The notes under the pieces were generated by a model. That model saw only the letters and a program-made list of their open reading frames with translations, made no database searches and was not told the origin of the DNA. The translations under genes and the position numbers were made by a program. Shown here piece by piece: positions 37,001 to 52,000 of a stretch of 64,000 nt of DNA. The first letter of the stretch is position 1; the number at the start of each line of letters is the position of its first letter. Location of the stretch: contig JACDOX010000224.1 of NCBI GenBank assembly GCA_014549065.1, forward strand, positions 980,835 to 1,044,834. The letters run 5' to 3'. The DNA comes from Cardinalis cardinalis (lineage: Eukaryota > Chordata > Aves > Passeriformes > Cardinalidae).

Positions 37001-40000
37001 CTTGGAAGCGACCACAGTGAATACAGTTATTATGTTTGCATGCACAATCATTGCAAACAAGTACCTTCCTTCATGCACCTAATTTTGAACAGCAAGCCTG
37101 CTGCACTGATACAGCCAGTCTTCTGCATTCAGTCCATTCTCTAAATGCATACCTATGTGCAATGAAATAAATGAGTGATGATCAAGAGCACAAAAATNAC
37201 AAAGATTAGATAACATTGGCCTTGTCCAGACATCTACAGAATTTAACACCTAAAGCACACAGCTTCTAAATAAAGGTACACTGGGGATGCCAAAATGTTG
37301 CATTGGTAAAAGCTTCCATTTTCNTGTTACAGAGGTGCTGAGGTCTGTCTGTCTACTAACGTGTTTATATGAATAAGGCACCACATAGATATTAAAAAGT
37401 GCTTAAAAGTTATCCAACAGTATGTCACACCACATAAGCACCTGCTGGACTTTATAGGAGTGTCTCTTACCAAAGGCAAATGAGATGTATTTTAAAGCTA
37501 TAAAACTATTCCTGACAGACTGGTCTTAAAATACTTCACATTGCTCACAACAGATTGTGTATGAATATAGTATTTACCTAGCAGTCCTTTATTCATCTTG
37601 ATTCTTCTGCTTATAGCAATAGTGGTTGAGATAGAGCTACTTTTAAATACTATATATATGTGTGTATGTGTATATACATACATTTCATCTATTAAGAGTA
37701 ATTCTAAAGTATATAACAACAATATTCTTTTTAACTAATTTAGTATCATTTGATACCAAGAACTTCCTCAACCAAAATTACTGAGACAGAGCTATGCAAT
37801 ACCTCCCACTAATGTATAATATTAATATATGACACATAATGTAACTGCTTCTTTGAGTAAGTCCCTTTAAGTGGAAATGGGCAGGTGGGAAAGTTCTGTT
37901 GGTTAAAGCTCTGCTGACACAGAGGACAAAATATGTAGGCTGGTAAAGAAGAAAGAATTCTCTATAAAAATGTTGTTGTATTCTCAGGTTTGTTTATTTA
38001 TTGGTGCAAAAGAAAAATGGACAGGTTTTATTCAATCCTTCTGAGCACTGGAAAAGATTATTTCTTAGCTAACTACATTTGAATGTGTTTGTGTATACCA
38101 AGCAGAACAGTCAGAATGCCATCAAGCTAAGTNTAGAAAATTTTTAGATGTGTCAGAAAATCCCCCAAAACCCAGGANACCCAGTACTTCCCTTTAATTT
38201 CAGACAAATCAGAACTGCTCAGCCTTGACCCCTGAAGGCAAATTGTAGCTTTGAAGGCAAATTGTAACTTTCCCTCTTCTTGAATTTTTTATTTCAATAG
38301 TTTTTTAGTATGTGTATTAAAACTTGAGAGTGACAGACAGACAAGAGGGAAGGCTTTATGCCAAGGAAGAGAAGATATGGTCCAAATATAGAGGGTTTTG
38401 GTTTGGCTGATTGCATTATTTTAAGAGCATACAATAGAAACTCCACATTGTCTTTGATGGTGGGAGCATTGCAGTGTATTTTTTGTGTAAGAAAAGTATT
38501 CTTTTAACAGTATCTTTGGTGGATTTGATAAAATGCCTGTGAGGAGGTTGAAGGGCACTAGGCTGAGGTACGGAAAGAAGCTTTTTCTATGCCAGTTTTT
38601 GTTTCCTTGGAAAACAGATATATTTTGGATAACATAGGGAAAATTCCACCTCACTTATGTGTAAGCTCACTTTCAGAAAATGGAGATATAGCTTAAACTA
38701 TATTGACTGAAACGTCTGCCATACTTTACAAAACATGGCTAATAATTTATTGAAATAATTATACAGTGAGGGCTAATTTTTTCCAATTACAGTATTTATT
38801 TAGTCTTAGCTTCCATAGCTGTATCAANAGAGGTGTAGATTGATCAGTGCCAGGGAATGTTCCCAGGGCTGAAACTCAAGCATCAAGCCTATTAAATTGT
38901 TAGAACTGTGCTGGTGATTGCTTTGGCCTGGGCAAACTATCACTCTTCCAAAATATTTTCTGGGCATGGTTTGTAAACTAGTATGGGCCAAGAACCATTC
39001 CCAGTAAGTAATTTGGACATTGCCATTTACATTCCCAGAGACTTTGAGAGCGAGGACGTGGGTTTCACCATGCCAGTTGGCCTGGGGAGCAAGGAACCAT
39101 CCTGGTCACATGAAAGAGATNAATATAGATAAAATTGAGGAGTCCAAAACCAGAATAATGTTTTCAGTGTCTCATTAGTGTCAAGTTTTAATTCTCTATT
39201 TTCAGTTGTTTTCATCTACAGCAAAGCTAGCAATGAATAGGAGAGGGATATCGGCCAAGATTTTTCAAGTTTAATCCTAAAAACAAACTGAAACACCACC
39301 CTTCAGNGCCAGCTCAGTCTTGTGCCAACAGCTGGGTGTTCTGGAGATTATCATTCCCTTCAAGATCACACACTCTGCTAACTTTCTCAAAACAGGCATG
39401 CAAATATGAACAAATAGAAGTTATTAGTAATTAGCTTTGATGCTTCTCTGGGGGGCTAGATGGAGCACAGGTATCTGTGTCTGCCCAACGCTGGCTGACA
39501 GCACATGGCACATGGGAGCACACAAACCTGAGAGCTTTCAGACCAAAGATAAAGAAGCTCCTAAAAGAAGGGGCCAACATATTAGGAGCCTGGGAAAGCA
39601 GGCAGACTGGATCACTGTCTGGGGCCCAAGCTAAAGTTGGTTGGATCCTACCCTGTACAAACAAAGAGAGGAAATGCTACAGGTCTTTTGTAATTCCTGT
39701 CTCCCTCTGACCAAGNGCTATTTCTCCATCTTTTTCAATAGCATTCCCAATGAGAAGGGTTTCTCCTGAGGAAGACTGCTAGAAAATCCTAGGGATTCAC
39801 AGGACTGATTAATAGAAAAATTGCTTTCAATCACAAACAAATGAAATATGTCAATTAAAAAAAATTTATGAACAGTTTACATATTGGTTCTGGCCAGTTT
39901 GGTGTTAGGAACTTCTGAGTCCAAGGCCAGTATCATCAACACTGCAGTGAGGGGGCATCAGCTTTGAAGAACAAAACGTTTTAAAGCTCAGTTTGCTCCC

Positions 40001-43000
40001 CACCCTCATGACTCCCACACAGAGCACATGACCATTCCCCTCTAGAATCAGAAACAAGGGTGGGTTTTTTTGAAAAGTGTTTTGGGCTCTTATTCACTGG
40101 CAGATAAACCTGCAATTCAGTTTTCAGTTTGTAATTTCTGAAGCAGAAATGTCTTTCATTTCAGAAAACAATTTATCTTGCAGTATTTCACTGTTATATG
40201 GAAAAAGAAGANACAATATCCCCTGAAATCTCCAAGTCCATATTTCCAATTATTGAACCCACATTAACTGCCAGAAAACTAACTAATTAAAATAATAATT
40301 TTAAAAATGCTAGTTTCCTAAAGACCTGTATCTTCTCTTGTGTTGTTAAAGAATCTTTAACTACCTGGTAGTCCAACAGAATGCCTTACTCATAATTCAT
40401 AAGATATAATATTTTTGTATACATATAGTTACATACTGTTTGTTTTGTAAACTATTTGTTTACATACAGATATTAAGATAGTATTCCTCACATGCCTCAT
40501 TAAAATTTATTTCTGTAACTAATACCATTATTTTCAAACCTTTCTATTTCAGACAGCAGCTGGACAGAGAGGAAGAGAGAGGTCACTGCTCAGTGTGTAC
40601 CAGGAGCCTCTGGGCAGGACAGACCATGTGCTCCCACAGGAAAGGTTGTCTCCTTGGACAGGCCACTGTCTGTCCACCACCACCATGGGGTTCAGTGGGC
40701 TTCTCTTCCCTCCCTTCAGTAGCTGGGATAGCTCTTATGGGAGTGTCAGGCATCAGCTCCTGCCCTCTGCCAGGATGTGCTCTTTCAGTCAGTGCCAGGG
40801 ATTCTAAAGAGGCTGCCATTGCATTTCACCTCTCTTATTCACAAAGAAATTCAAGCCACATAATAAATTGGCTGTAAGCATNTGGCTGGCAGCTATCTGG
40901 AATGCTGTGGTTGCTATAAAACTTCAGGTTTAAAAACCACTGTGACCCTGAAAGGAAGTCCAGGTGCTAGAAAATAAAGTCATGGGCATTATAGAGAGAT
41001 GATTGAAAGACAGAAATTGTAACAAAAACAAACTTTTTTTTAAATTAAGGAAGCTGGGAAAGTACAGTCATGATCAAAAAATTAAATATACTACTGGATT
41101 TGGCAGTGTTAAGTTTACATTGAATTTGATCATCTTAAAGGTCTTTTCCAACNTAAATAATTCTACCATTCTATGATAATCCCTTCCTACTTCACCTTTT
41201 GACCATGCACTAAGACAGNTTTTTTTCTGGAATTATTAACATAGCCACCAAGGTCATAATCAGCTTTTGAATCCCAATGTNTCAGTTCAGTTTCACTTCA
41301 TCAAGTGGGCCTCCAGGCCTTTCTATTTCTTCATTCCAGCTGTTTTCCTCCTCTGTGACACCAGTGATTGGTCCCTACTTTTTCTGATGTTTTGCTCTCT
41401 NGATACCATCACGTTGACTATTGACATGGGAAGTCCTAGGCTGTCAGGGGGTGCACAGTGCATGCTGGGTGGGATTTGGAAGGGAGAATGCTAAAAAGTG
41501 AGCCATTTCTGGACTCCCACAGCCCTGTGTGAGTGCAGCAGCCCAGCTCTAAGGTCATGCCACTGCCAAGGGCTGCAATGGACCCGACTGGCAGGAATAG
41601 AATGTTTTCAATCTTTTTTCTATTTTTTTTCAAAATGTAAACAATAATTAGGGAAGTATATTAAGAAATTTTAAGCCCTAGAGTTAGGTTTTCAAGTGTT
41701 CTTTTTATCTAAGNTGCAGACATAGCTAGTGTGTGTTAATTCAGTTTCTACACATATTGCCCATGCCTTAGGAGTCAAGGGCTCCCAAATGTACAGTTGA
41801 NCAAAGGCTTCAAAGCGAGGCAGAGTGAGACAGAGACATGCTTCTGTCCATGCCATACTGCTACTGTAACTACAGCACTTTAGTGATCCCCTGGTGCAAA
41901 TAATACATCCCCAGTGTTGTTTAAGCACTTCAGAGGCAGCCGCCAGGGTATCTCGTTACATTCTTTGGGCGAGGTCACGCCATGAGAGCAATTCCACTGC
42001 AGACTGCAGACAGCACTTACCCTTCTTGCGCTTCTAAGTCTGCCTTGNATGAATTTAAGAGCTAATCTTCTTCCAGAAATGCTGCACTCCAGCCTAGAGA
42101 CCCTGCCTATTTTGTCTGCTATGCTGAAACAACCCAACTTCAGTGCTGAAAATAGGAAAAGCAGCTGGTGGGGCTTAAAACTCTACTGTCACAAACCAGA
42201 TTTNCTTCACATTTCCAGGGGTTCTTTTTAGAATTTCTATTTAATCTGAAAGACTGGATCCAACCAAATCCTCTTCTCTTAATATTTGGTAGCAGCACAT
42301 ATTCNTTTCAGGTCTTTCAAACCAGTAAATATTCAGAATACCTGTAAACTGTCATGGCTGAAAACCACACAAATATGCTTCTGNCTCACTTTATATTTCC
42401 TCACTGATTTTTTTTTTTATTTATACTTTGCAGTGGTAGCCTTAGTCTTACTCTTCATTTTGGTTATGTTTGTGCTCTTGTAGTACTGCTACAGTCAAAT
42501 GAAAAGCTTCCAGATGCTGGAGCTGCCCCATTGTTGGACAATGGGCACAGACAGGATACTTCCTGATGCGGACTGACAGGTCTGTTCTCAGATGGACACA
42601 GATCTATTAGGAGAGGTTAAGACCTCTTCAAACAGGTGATTTTCTCTCAATGACTTTTGGCCACACTCTCCATGGCACNAAGGTGGGAGGAAAGGCCTGT
42701 CAGGCTTCACAAGCAGATGGAGTGCAAAGGAAGGGGCAAAAGCAATGGGAGCTGACTCCCCTGCACATTCCCAAGGAGGTTCAGTGCCTGCAGGGCCTTT
42801 GGCTGAGCAGGCTTAGGCGGTGGTAGGAAGGAAAGATGTGTGTGCAGAGCTGCTGAGTGACACAGTGTGTGTCTGCTTGGGGGCTGCTGCTCTGGCTGCT
42901 CTGGGGACAAGGCCACNCAAGGCTCCAGTGAGGAAGCCGATTTCTGCCTCAATACAGCAAATCCAAGCCTGGCTCAGGAATAGGTCTGCTTTTCTTTAGT

Positions 43001-46000
43001 CAAGTCTTGCTAGCCAGTNTGTCTCAGGATGAAGCTATAGACCTTCCCATAACACCTGCAATAGCTATGTTGTGTAGTTAAAAACTTAGACTTACCACTG
43101 GCTTTTACACAAGTTTCTAATGATGCAATTAGCTGATACTATTCAAGGCTGTAATTTTAGTTATTGCTTGATGCAGTTAGGTATTTAATTGCTTATTATA
43201 GTTGATTACTTCCATTGATTACATTACTTTGATTATAGGTTTGTTATATGAACTGATTGCTCTGTCTTGATTGTAATGATGTTGTGCCGTGTGAGTAATT
43301 AACGTTTCCACAAGAATGCAAGAACTGTTTATTCTGTTTCTGGTAACGTGACTCAAATACATTAAAAACTGCTCCATCTCCTTCCTATAGCCTTAATGAT
43401 ATCAGAATATGTAAAAAATCACCGACCCATGGAATATTCTGAGTTGGAAGGGACCCACAAGGATCATCAAGTCCAACTCTTAAGTGAATGGAATGATCCC
43501 ACACAGGGATCAACCCTGCAACCTTGGCATTATGAGCACCATGCTTTAACCAGCTGCACTAATCTCATATAAATCTCTAAGTATACTACTGCAAGAAGTG
43601 TCATTTTGGAAGACATTAGCCTTTAGGCATCTGAAATACTGAATATCCTGTTGACTGAAATGTAAAGGTGTTTAATTTATAATGCTCTTTTGGAATTGTT
43701 TTATAGCAAAGGGAAAGAAAAGAGGCGGCACTAAATACACCTAATGTATTTAAATAATGTATATAAATATACTGAATATCTACATCTACAAATAAAATGC
43801 TGGAGGCTTAACAAACATTGCAGGGCTGGTTTCAATTTTCAGGGTATGGCACAACATATCCCTACTATAATTTAATTAATGTAATAACAACTTTATGCAT
43901 GACATTTTCATGTTAGGTATTGAGCAGAAAAAAACCCAGAAAGTAGCTGTTTATGCCCAGCAATTTGCCATGAAAGCTCCCTATCATTCCTGTAACAGGG
44001 AGACACCCCACTGCCACATGTCAGCCAGGCTGACAGGCCCTCACCCAAATGGGAGGAACTGCAGGACTGGGACCCAAAATGTAAGAGAGGAAAAAGCCCA
44101 GAGAAACCTCAAGANGAATGAAAATACATGAGTTTTAAAAGTAAAATAGTCTAAACAATTAGTGAAATGGTTCATGAATGCCCAGACTGCTCAGGTACAA
44201 TTAGCTTTTCTCTCTCTCAAAATGACTGGCTTGTCATTTTGAAACTCACANGCATCTCAGAAGATCTTAGAAATGTTGTAATAATGGCACTCAGCGCTCC
44301 AGAGGCGAAGTCAGTGGATATACTGGTGGCTGAGAATGTGGAGAGAACTGCACTGAGCCATACATGAAAACTCTAGGCAGATTAGGTTNAAAAAATTCTT
44401 AAGTATATTACCTTCTTGGAATTCATCATAAAAGACTAAATAAATATATTACAAGTGTGAAGTTCCATAATCTAGCAGAAGTGATGCAACACATTTTAAT
44501 AAACTCTTAACAGAGCCATAAATAATCATAAATCAAAACTTTGTTGAGTACCTGGGAACATACTTTCCATGGACATTATATGCAATTGAATAATCATCCA
44601 CCCACAGAGAGAGAAATTCCTGCTCTACGATATGATTATTTATACTAATCATGGTTTCTTCTTAAAGGGGAAGCAAATAAAACCTTTGCTAGGGCATATT
44701 GCAGCATACTGAAACACCCTTAATTACACCATTAATTTTTACTCTGGTAGAATTTAAGGACTTCAGATCCATGTAAATAAAAAGCGCCTTTACTTTTTTC
44801 TTTTTTTTTAACTCCACTAGCTTCTGCACTGGGCAACTGAAAACAATGTTTTTCCTTTGAGAANCTATGAAAAAACTATTAAGTATTTTTGCTTCAATCT
44901 GAAGTCTGCAGGTGGTTATTTTCGCTCCCTCTAAATGTCCNTGTAGAAGCTTTGATTGTTTTCATAGAAAAGAAACATCTGTTGTTAGTCTAGAACCATT
45001 TCTGAGAATAGGAAACAATAAAGGAAATTATCTTCTGCTGGCAGCCCATCAGAGTGAGGTAGATTATGCTTTTCAGAACAGACTGCAAGCCCTTTGCCCC
45101 AGTCACCCACCTTTCTGAGGATTAAAGTGTAATTAACTTGCTTTGTACACTTTGCATAAATTCCATCATGGCCCGTGCTTTGCAAAGTAAGGAAGCAAAG
45201 ATGGAAGTAGACAATTCATCTCCCCTGACCCAAGCTGCTATTCTGCATTGCTGAACAAGTGCTGCTGTCTCTGCCACTCACCTGATTGCTGGATNTATAG
45301 AAGTCATACAGATGCAGAAGCCATTATCTAGGTACAAATGCAGAAGACTATAATCTGTGAGAACTAAAATACCAATGTAATTTTAAATTTGGATGAAATA
45401 ATTCTCACTTTCTCATATTATTTCTTGCATTAATAATATGATTATTAATATCAGTAAAATGTGTAGAATTTCCCTATCCTATTTCCTTATTTCTGGAGCT
45501 GATTTACAATATACTCAATGGAATTCATGCCTATCTAAGTACACTACGAGCAAAGCTAAAAGAAAATAATTAAATTTTCAGAGCCAAAGAGATTGGAAAT
45601 GCCCGATTTGCTACAACCACAATGCACTAAAACTTCTGCCCAGTTGTACACTGACATTGTGGTCTCTGTGCAACAGGATCATGCAATGAAATGGCAGTGN
45701 CATTTAACCATTAACTTTCAAATATTCAAATGCATTAACATTTTCCCACAGTACAAACTCCCATTTTAAAATAAAAGAAGTCTTCCTCCCTCTGTATTGC
45801 ATGCAATTGTAGAAAGATGGTAGTTGACAGGGAGTCAACAGATGGTCTTACTGCATCTTCACAGAACTCTTCCCCCAAAGCTGCCTTGCTGCAGTTTGAA
45901 TGACCAAAGCAACAACATTAATGAGAGATCTCAGTTTGGGCTGTTACATCTCAAAGAGGGAAGCCAATGGACCAGTAAATGTCAGGGGGCTTCGGAATCC

Positions 46001-49000
46001 TGGACCAGTCCTTGGTTTTGTCAGCAGTGAAGGCATTTGTTCTACAGTGGGGCAGATGGGAAAGGAACTCGAANCCCTCTTTTCCCTTCTCATCAACAAG
46101 TGAATTCCTCTTTGGTATCCAAACACAGTGTGCGTGCTGCCTAATGGTTGAGACATTTCTGTTTGGTTGGCATAATACCAGCCCTTTTCCCTCAGGAGAA
46201 CAAGTCACAGCAGGAAAGGAAAAAAGGATTTTAAAGAATTTGCAATTTGGCTAAACCTGAAAGGAATTTCAGAGATTAAAAAAAAAAAATTGCACTGTAT
46301 AAACTGGGAGCTTTGTCCCTGCGAGTGTGAGAGGCTCTGNAAACCCAAGGGGGAATCATGAGAAGTTCTCCAAAAATAAAAATGGTTGCCATTACTTTTC
46401 TTACTGCAAAATATCTGGCAACCATAATGCATACTACCAGCTCCTCTGTAATATCAGTATATTCAGGCTGTATGCATAATACCTGTCTGGAAACAGAGGA
46501 ATATCAGATTGTAGATTTGTGGGTACAAAACCCATGCATCTGTGTTCTAGACCAGAAAACATTAACAAGATGGCAGTTTTGCTGACAAGTCCCTGGATGC
46601 ATCCAATATATTCAATATATATGTACTCATACATATTTTTTAACATATTGAATGTATTCATCATTGGGTTGTCTTGTATGTTATCCAGTACGTGAGGAAT
46701 AGTGGTTTTAGTAAAGGTAGTTTTTAANTTATGTTCATGTTAAAGACTGCATTTCCTCTGATGATTTGAAGACCAGCAAGCCTATATCAGAAATCTTGAT
46801 AAATAGTTTTCAACTGGTTTTAATCTATCAAACCCATTTTCCATCAGAGAACAGGTCCTGGCACCACAATGACAGGTTTTACAAGAGGTAATAGAGTTTC
46901 TACCTGACTGAGTTCACAGGAGCCTTCCTTGGAGACCCTGCTCTAGAATGACCTCCTGAATAACAAAGCCTNAATAATTTCATCCCAATACATACGCTTC
47001 AAGTTCATAACCTCTGGATATGCTTCATAAGATTACACAAAAAGAAGTTCAGGATTTAGGTATTTCAGTGATGGAGAATTATCTATAACCTTGGCAAAGC
47101 TGCTTCCATAATTCATTATTGTCAAAACCATGTCTGCTCCATGGTTTGAATCTCTTTAGCATTGACTTCAACTCACTGCATTTCGTTTGTTTTTGTGTGA
47201 GAGACTAAAAGCCCTCTGCTATCAGATAANCTTTGACTACACAGATACCTTAGAAAGGCCATGATCAATTTACCTGTCAACCTTCTCTATGTTAAATAAA
47301 ACAAATCAATCTTCTGAGTACTTTTTCTAAAGCTACCACTTCAGATTTCAGATTTTTCTTCTCCAAACTCTTTCCAAGTCAATCAGGTCTTTGGCAAAGC
47401 ACCAAGAAATACCAGAGCTGGAATCAGTAATCTAGCAGTGGTCCCACAGACTATTCCTATGTTGCCAAATAAAAGCCAGAGACCAAACTCCACACAGTCC
47501 CACCACTTTGCTCACACCTTAGCACAGCTTAACACAGCTTAGCATTATATGTCTAGTTAAGATCTTGCTTCAAAATAGCTTGTGAGGGAGGTCTGAAACT
47601 TTTCTGTGATGTCAGTACCTTCTCTTCTACTAGACGTCCTTCTGACTTCTGTTGTGAGGCTTTTGANTTATGTACCTCTGAACTAATTTACCTTTCACAG
47701 GACTGGACACTNCCAAGCTATAATGTGCTTCACAGGGAAAATATATCTGAGTAACAGGAACAAAAATGATAGTACAACAGGCTCCAAGCTCTTCAAGCCC
47801 TCCAGGAAAAGTATTTTTCAAAGTATTTGCCCTTTGATTTAAAGTATAGTCAACTGCGTTTGGATGTGTGAATGGGCTGTCTTGCACTACAAAAGAGAAC
47901 TCTTGGCAGATGGGCTTAAGCTGGTTGGAAGAATCCTCCTTTGCTCCAACCCTTGAACTAAGTTCATAAAAAAGAACTAATTCCACCCTGTAAACGGCTG
48001 GTGCTCTAAGAATGCAATCTGTGCTTCAGTGTCAGATGAAAGGTCTAATACTAGAATTAATACTGTGGGATAGCTGACCATTGGCATCAAAATGTACTGA
48101 TTGCAAATTTAAGCACTCTGTATTTAGGAAGTTGACAATGAAACAATGCTCGGTAGACCATCAACATAAAAATCACTACTGAACTAGTGCTAGTTTTCAG
48201 TTAAAAATGTTTAGTACTCACTCTGCTAAAAAAAAGAAAAATACAATTGCAAAGCCTTTCAGAGAATCACAGAATAGTTTGGGTAGGAAGAGACCTTCAA
48301 AGCCCATCTAGTAGCAATGAACNTCTTCAGTCAGATCAGGCTGCTCAGTCCTGTCCAACCTGACCTTGAATGTTTCCAGGGATGGGGCACCTACCACCTT
48401 TCTGTGCAATCTGTTTCAGTATTTACCATCCTTGTTGTAAAAAATTTCTTCCTTATATCTAACCTAAATTAACCCTCTTTTACTTTCAAACCTTGTCCTA
48501 TCACAANAGGCCCTGCTAAAAATTTTGTCCCTATCTTTCTTATAGGCCCCTTTAGGTACTGGATGGCCCCAGTCTGGTTTCCATGGAGTCTCCTCCTCTC
48601 CAGGCTAAACAACTCCAGCTCTCTCAGCCTGTCTTCATAGGAATGGTGCTCCTGTCTTCATAGGAATGGTGCACCATCTCTCTGATCATCTGCGTGGCCC
48701 TTCTCTGGACTTGCTCCAAGGGATCCCTGTCCTTTCTCTGATGCTGAGGACTCCACAGCTGGATGCAGCACTCCAGGTGGGGTCTCACCCGAGCAGAGCA
48801 GAGGGGCAGATCGCCTCCCCTGACCTGCTGGACGTGCTGCTTTTGATGCTTTTTATGGTATATGCTATGCCATGCTATTGCATTAATGAGTCATACAGGA
48901 TGGAAATGGAATTAAAAGTAATTAGGTGTAATTTTGCCTCATGTGGCAACATGGAGAACACAAAATGCATTTAGTGTTGTTCTCCAGAGAACAACACTAC

Positions 49001-52000
49001 GTAACTTAATTCCAGTGAGAAATTATTCTTTGAGTTGTGTTAGACGTGGAATAAAACTATTTGTTTGGGNTTTTTTTTTTCAATGGGAAGGCCAACAGGC
49101 TCGCTCAGAACATTTTCAAATGTCTTTTAGAGCATCTGGCCTGCAGTGGGCAAGACTGTGGCCTGTGTTACGCACTATGGGCATATGAAGCCACCCTGTA
49201 GTAAAATGCAGCGGTGGCCAGCAAGGCTGCCAGTCACCCCTGCTGCTGTCCCTGCCTGAGTGTCTGTAACTGCATGAGAAGCTCCAGAGATGGGAAGGGA
49301 CTGAAGTCCTCGGCCACTGCACATTCAAACACCGCATGTGGCTGCCAGCTCCTGTGGGCACACACAGCAGCACCAACATCCTCTGGCCTAGGCCTCGGGG
49401 AGCAGCTGGGAGCCCTCAGCCACTGCNNNNNNNNNNNNNNNNNNNNNNNNNNNNNNNNNNNNNNNNNNNNNNNNNNNNNNNNNNNNNNNNNNNNNNNNNN
49501 NNNNNNNNNNNNNNNNNNNNNNNNNNNNNNNNNNNNNNNNNNNNNNNNNNNNNNNNNNNNNNNNNNNNNNNNNNNNNNNNNNNNNNNNNNNNNNNNNNNN
49601 NNNNNNNNNNNNNNNNNNNNNNNNNNNNNNNNNNNNNNNNNNNNNNNNNNNNNNNNNNNNNNNNNNNNNNNNNNNNNNNNNNNNNNNNNNNNNNNNNNNN
49701 NNNNNNNNNNNNNNNNNNNNNNNNNNGGAGCCCTCAGCCACCGCTGGGAGCCCTCAGTCACTGCTGGGAGCCCTCAGTCACTGCTGGGAGCCCTCAGCCA
49801 CCGCTGGGAGCCCTCAGCCACTGCTGGGAGCCCTCAGCCACTGCTGAGAGCACACAGTCACTGCGGGGAGCCCTCAGCCACTGCTGGGAGCCCTCAGCCA
49901 CTGCTGGGAGCACAGAGTCACTGCTGGGAGCACAGAGTCACTGCTGGGAGCCCTCAGCCACTGCTGGGAGCCCTCAGCCACTGCTGGGAGCACACAGTCA
50001 CTGCTGGGAGCACACAGTCACTGCTGGGAGCCCTCAGCCACTGCTGGGAGCCCTCAGTCACTGCTGGGAGCATACAGTCACTGCTGGGAGCCCTCAGTCA
50101 CTGCTGGTGCCCCTCAGTTACTGCTGGGAGCACACAGCCACTGCTGGGAGCACACAGTCACTGCTGGGAGCCCTCAGCTCACTGCTGGGAGCATACAGTC
50201 ACTGCTGGGAGCCCTCAGTCACTGCTGGGAGCCCTCAGTCACTGCTGGGAGCCCTCAGTCACTGCTGGGAGCCCTCAGCTCACTGCCGGGTAGAGGTCTC
50301 TGCCGGGGAATAACTCTTAACACAGAAATCAGCAGATCTTCATCACATAGACATGTTTATAATGTATCTATTTGTTCACTAGGTTGGGGCTGCCAACTTT
50401 AGATTGCTTAATACAGCAGCTTTGGAGTTTTACCAACCAGAGCTCAATCTGCATGAGCATTCCCCAGATCAAAGACTCCATGTTCCCATTGCCTTGTCTC
50501 TGTGCCTCACAGAAAGTGAGTTTGCGTAATGCCAGTCTTATCAAACAGTATTTGGAGTTAATATATATAAAGAGAAAGCAAATATTTCAAGTTTAATTTC
50601 TAAACTCCAAAATCAGTAGGTAATTACCCAGTTATACTTCAGCAGTCCACAAGCTGCGCTCAAACCATATGGGTGAAGATCCGAATCTAGGAATGTTTCA
50701 GTATCCTCTAGTTCAGCTAAGTTTGTTCTCAGGTTCATCTCAGGGCTTAGCACCTGATAACATATTCTATTTTAATTAATTCCTTAAGCCATCACTATCA
50801 AGAGGAAGAAACTAGGTCAGCTGAAAATGAAATTAAATCACTGTTACACAGAAGTGGCTTTGCAGAAGAGNAAAAGAACAACTTAACACTGCTTGGTTTG
50901 GTGTGCATTTTAGATGTCACAATGGACAAGCAACTCTGCCTTCCAGAGCACCTAGCTTTTCTTTCACAGAATCACAGAATAAACTCAGTTGGAAAAGGCA
51001 ATTTTTTCACTTCTTGCTGTAGGCTTCTTGCTTTCTTGCTGTTGGCTATTTTAGGTTCCACCTGGAGCACAACTGCAAAACTAAAGATCATGTGGCAATG
51101 GTCAAGGCTTGCAGTCATGAAGAGGAGGTCATAGCTACTGCAGAGAACCTGTACCTGTGGTGGGACAGGGTATCTCCCTGTGTGGTGGGAGGATGTTGTT
51201 GAATGATCTCCAACAGAAAAATTGGACTATTCTCATCTGCTAAAAAACAAAATGTCTCAAGCAAACACAAATGCACATAAATTCCTTTAATCACCATATT
51301 TTTCTGAAATAACATCACTGCACTTTAATTTCAACTTTGATTTATTTTTCTTTATTCTGGTTTGGTTGGGGTTTTTTTTCTTTTTAAGGTGAATTATATC
51401 TACATTATTTCTTAAATAAGCTACTGCTATTTTAAATCAAGCTACATTTCCTTCAGTGTTTTTAATTTTATAAATGGCGAGATCCAGAGCTTTCTATAAA
51501 GGAAAGTAAGTCTTAAATAATTTAAGCATCTCTTTTCTGAAATACATCAATTTCCTGGAAGAATTTTTGTCAATTTCATGCCTTCTTTGGAAGGAGATAA
51601 AACAGAGAAAACTATTTTATTATTCTATTCACAGTTTTATAAAAGCAGGAGAAAATGTGCAACAATAATAGTCTTCATTATATTGCAGGCACATACTAAG
51701 AAAAATCTGCAATTATGTGATTTGTCCTCTTCACATCCTTTCCAGCTCAAAAGAAGCTAAAAATAAAACAAAAAAGGGGGACACATTTCTTATTCCAAAT
51801 TGATGTGAAAGATGCTTGTAGTCAGTCTGAAGACTGCTTGGCTTCAGCTACCATTTCTCACAAAAAGTTGATGGCTTTAGTATAGGCACCTGCTCTGACA
51901 TTGAATTTGTCCTTTCCCTGACTGGAGGACAGTTTACTTCAACTCTTCAGCAGTTGTGCCCAAAAGGCAGGGGACAAAATGGCAACAGCACAAGCCAGGT

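Noticed and set aside
43490..43563. tRNA-Ile gene on the minus strand
   Set aside because: The arms are mutated, the acceptor stem does not close, and the sequence runs straight into a CR1-like tail, so it is a SINE head.
49214..50313. Open frames of about 325-359 codons giving a 20-residue peptide repeat
   Set aside because: They are read-through of the 20-bp minisatellite, which lacks stops, plus 300 Ns translated as X. More than one frame is open and there is no start context, splice signal or known domain.
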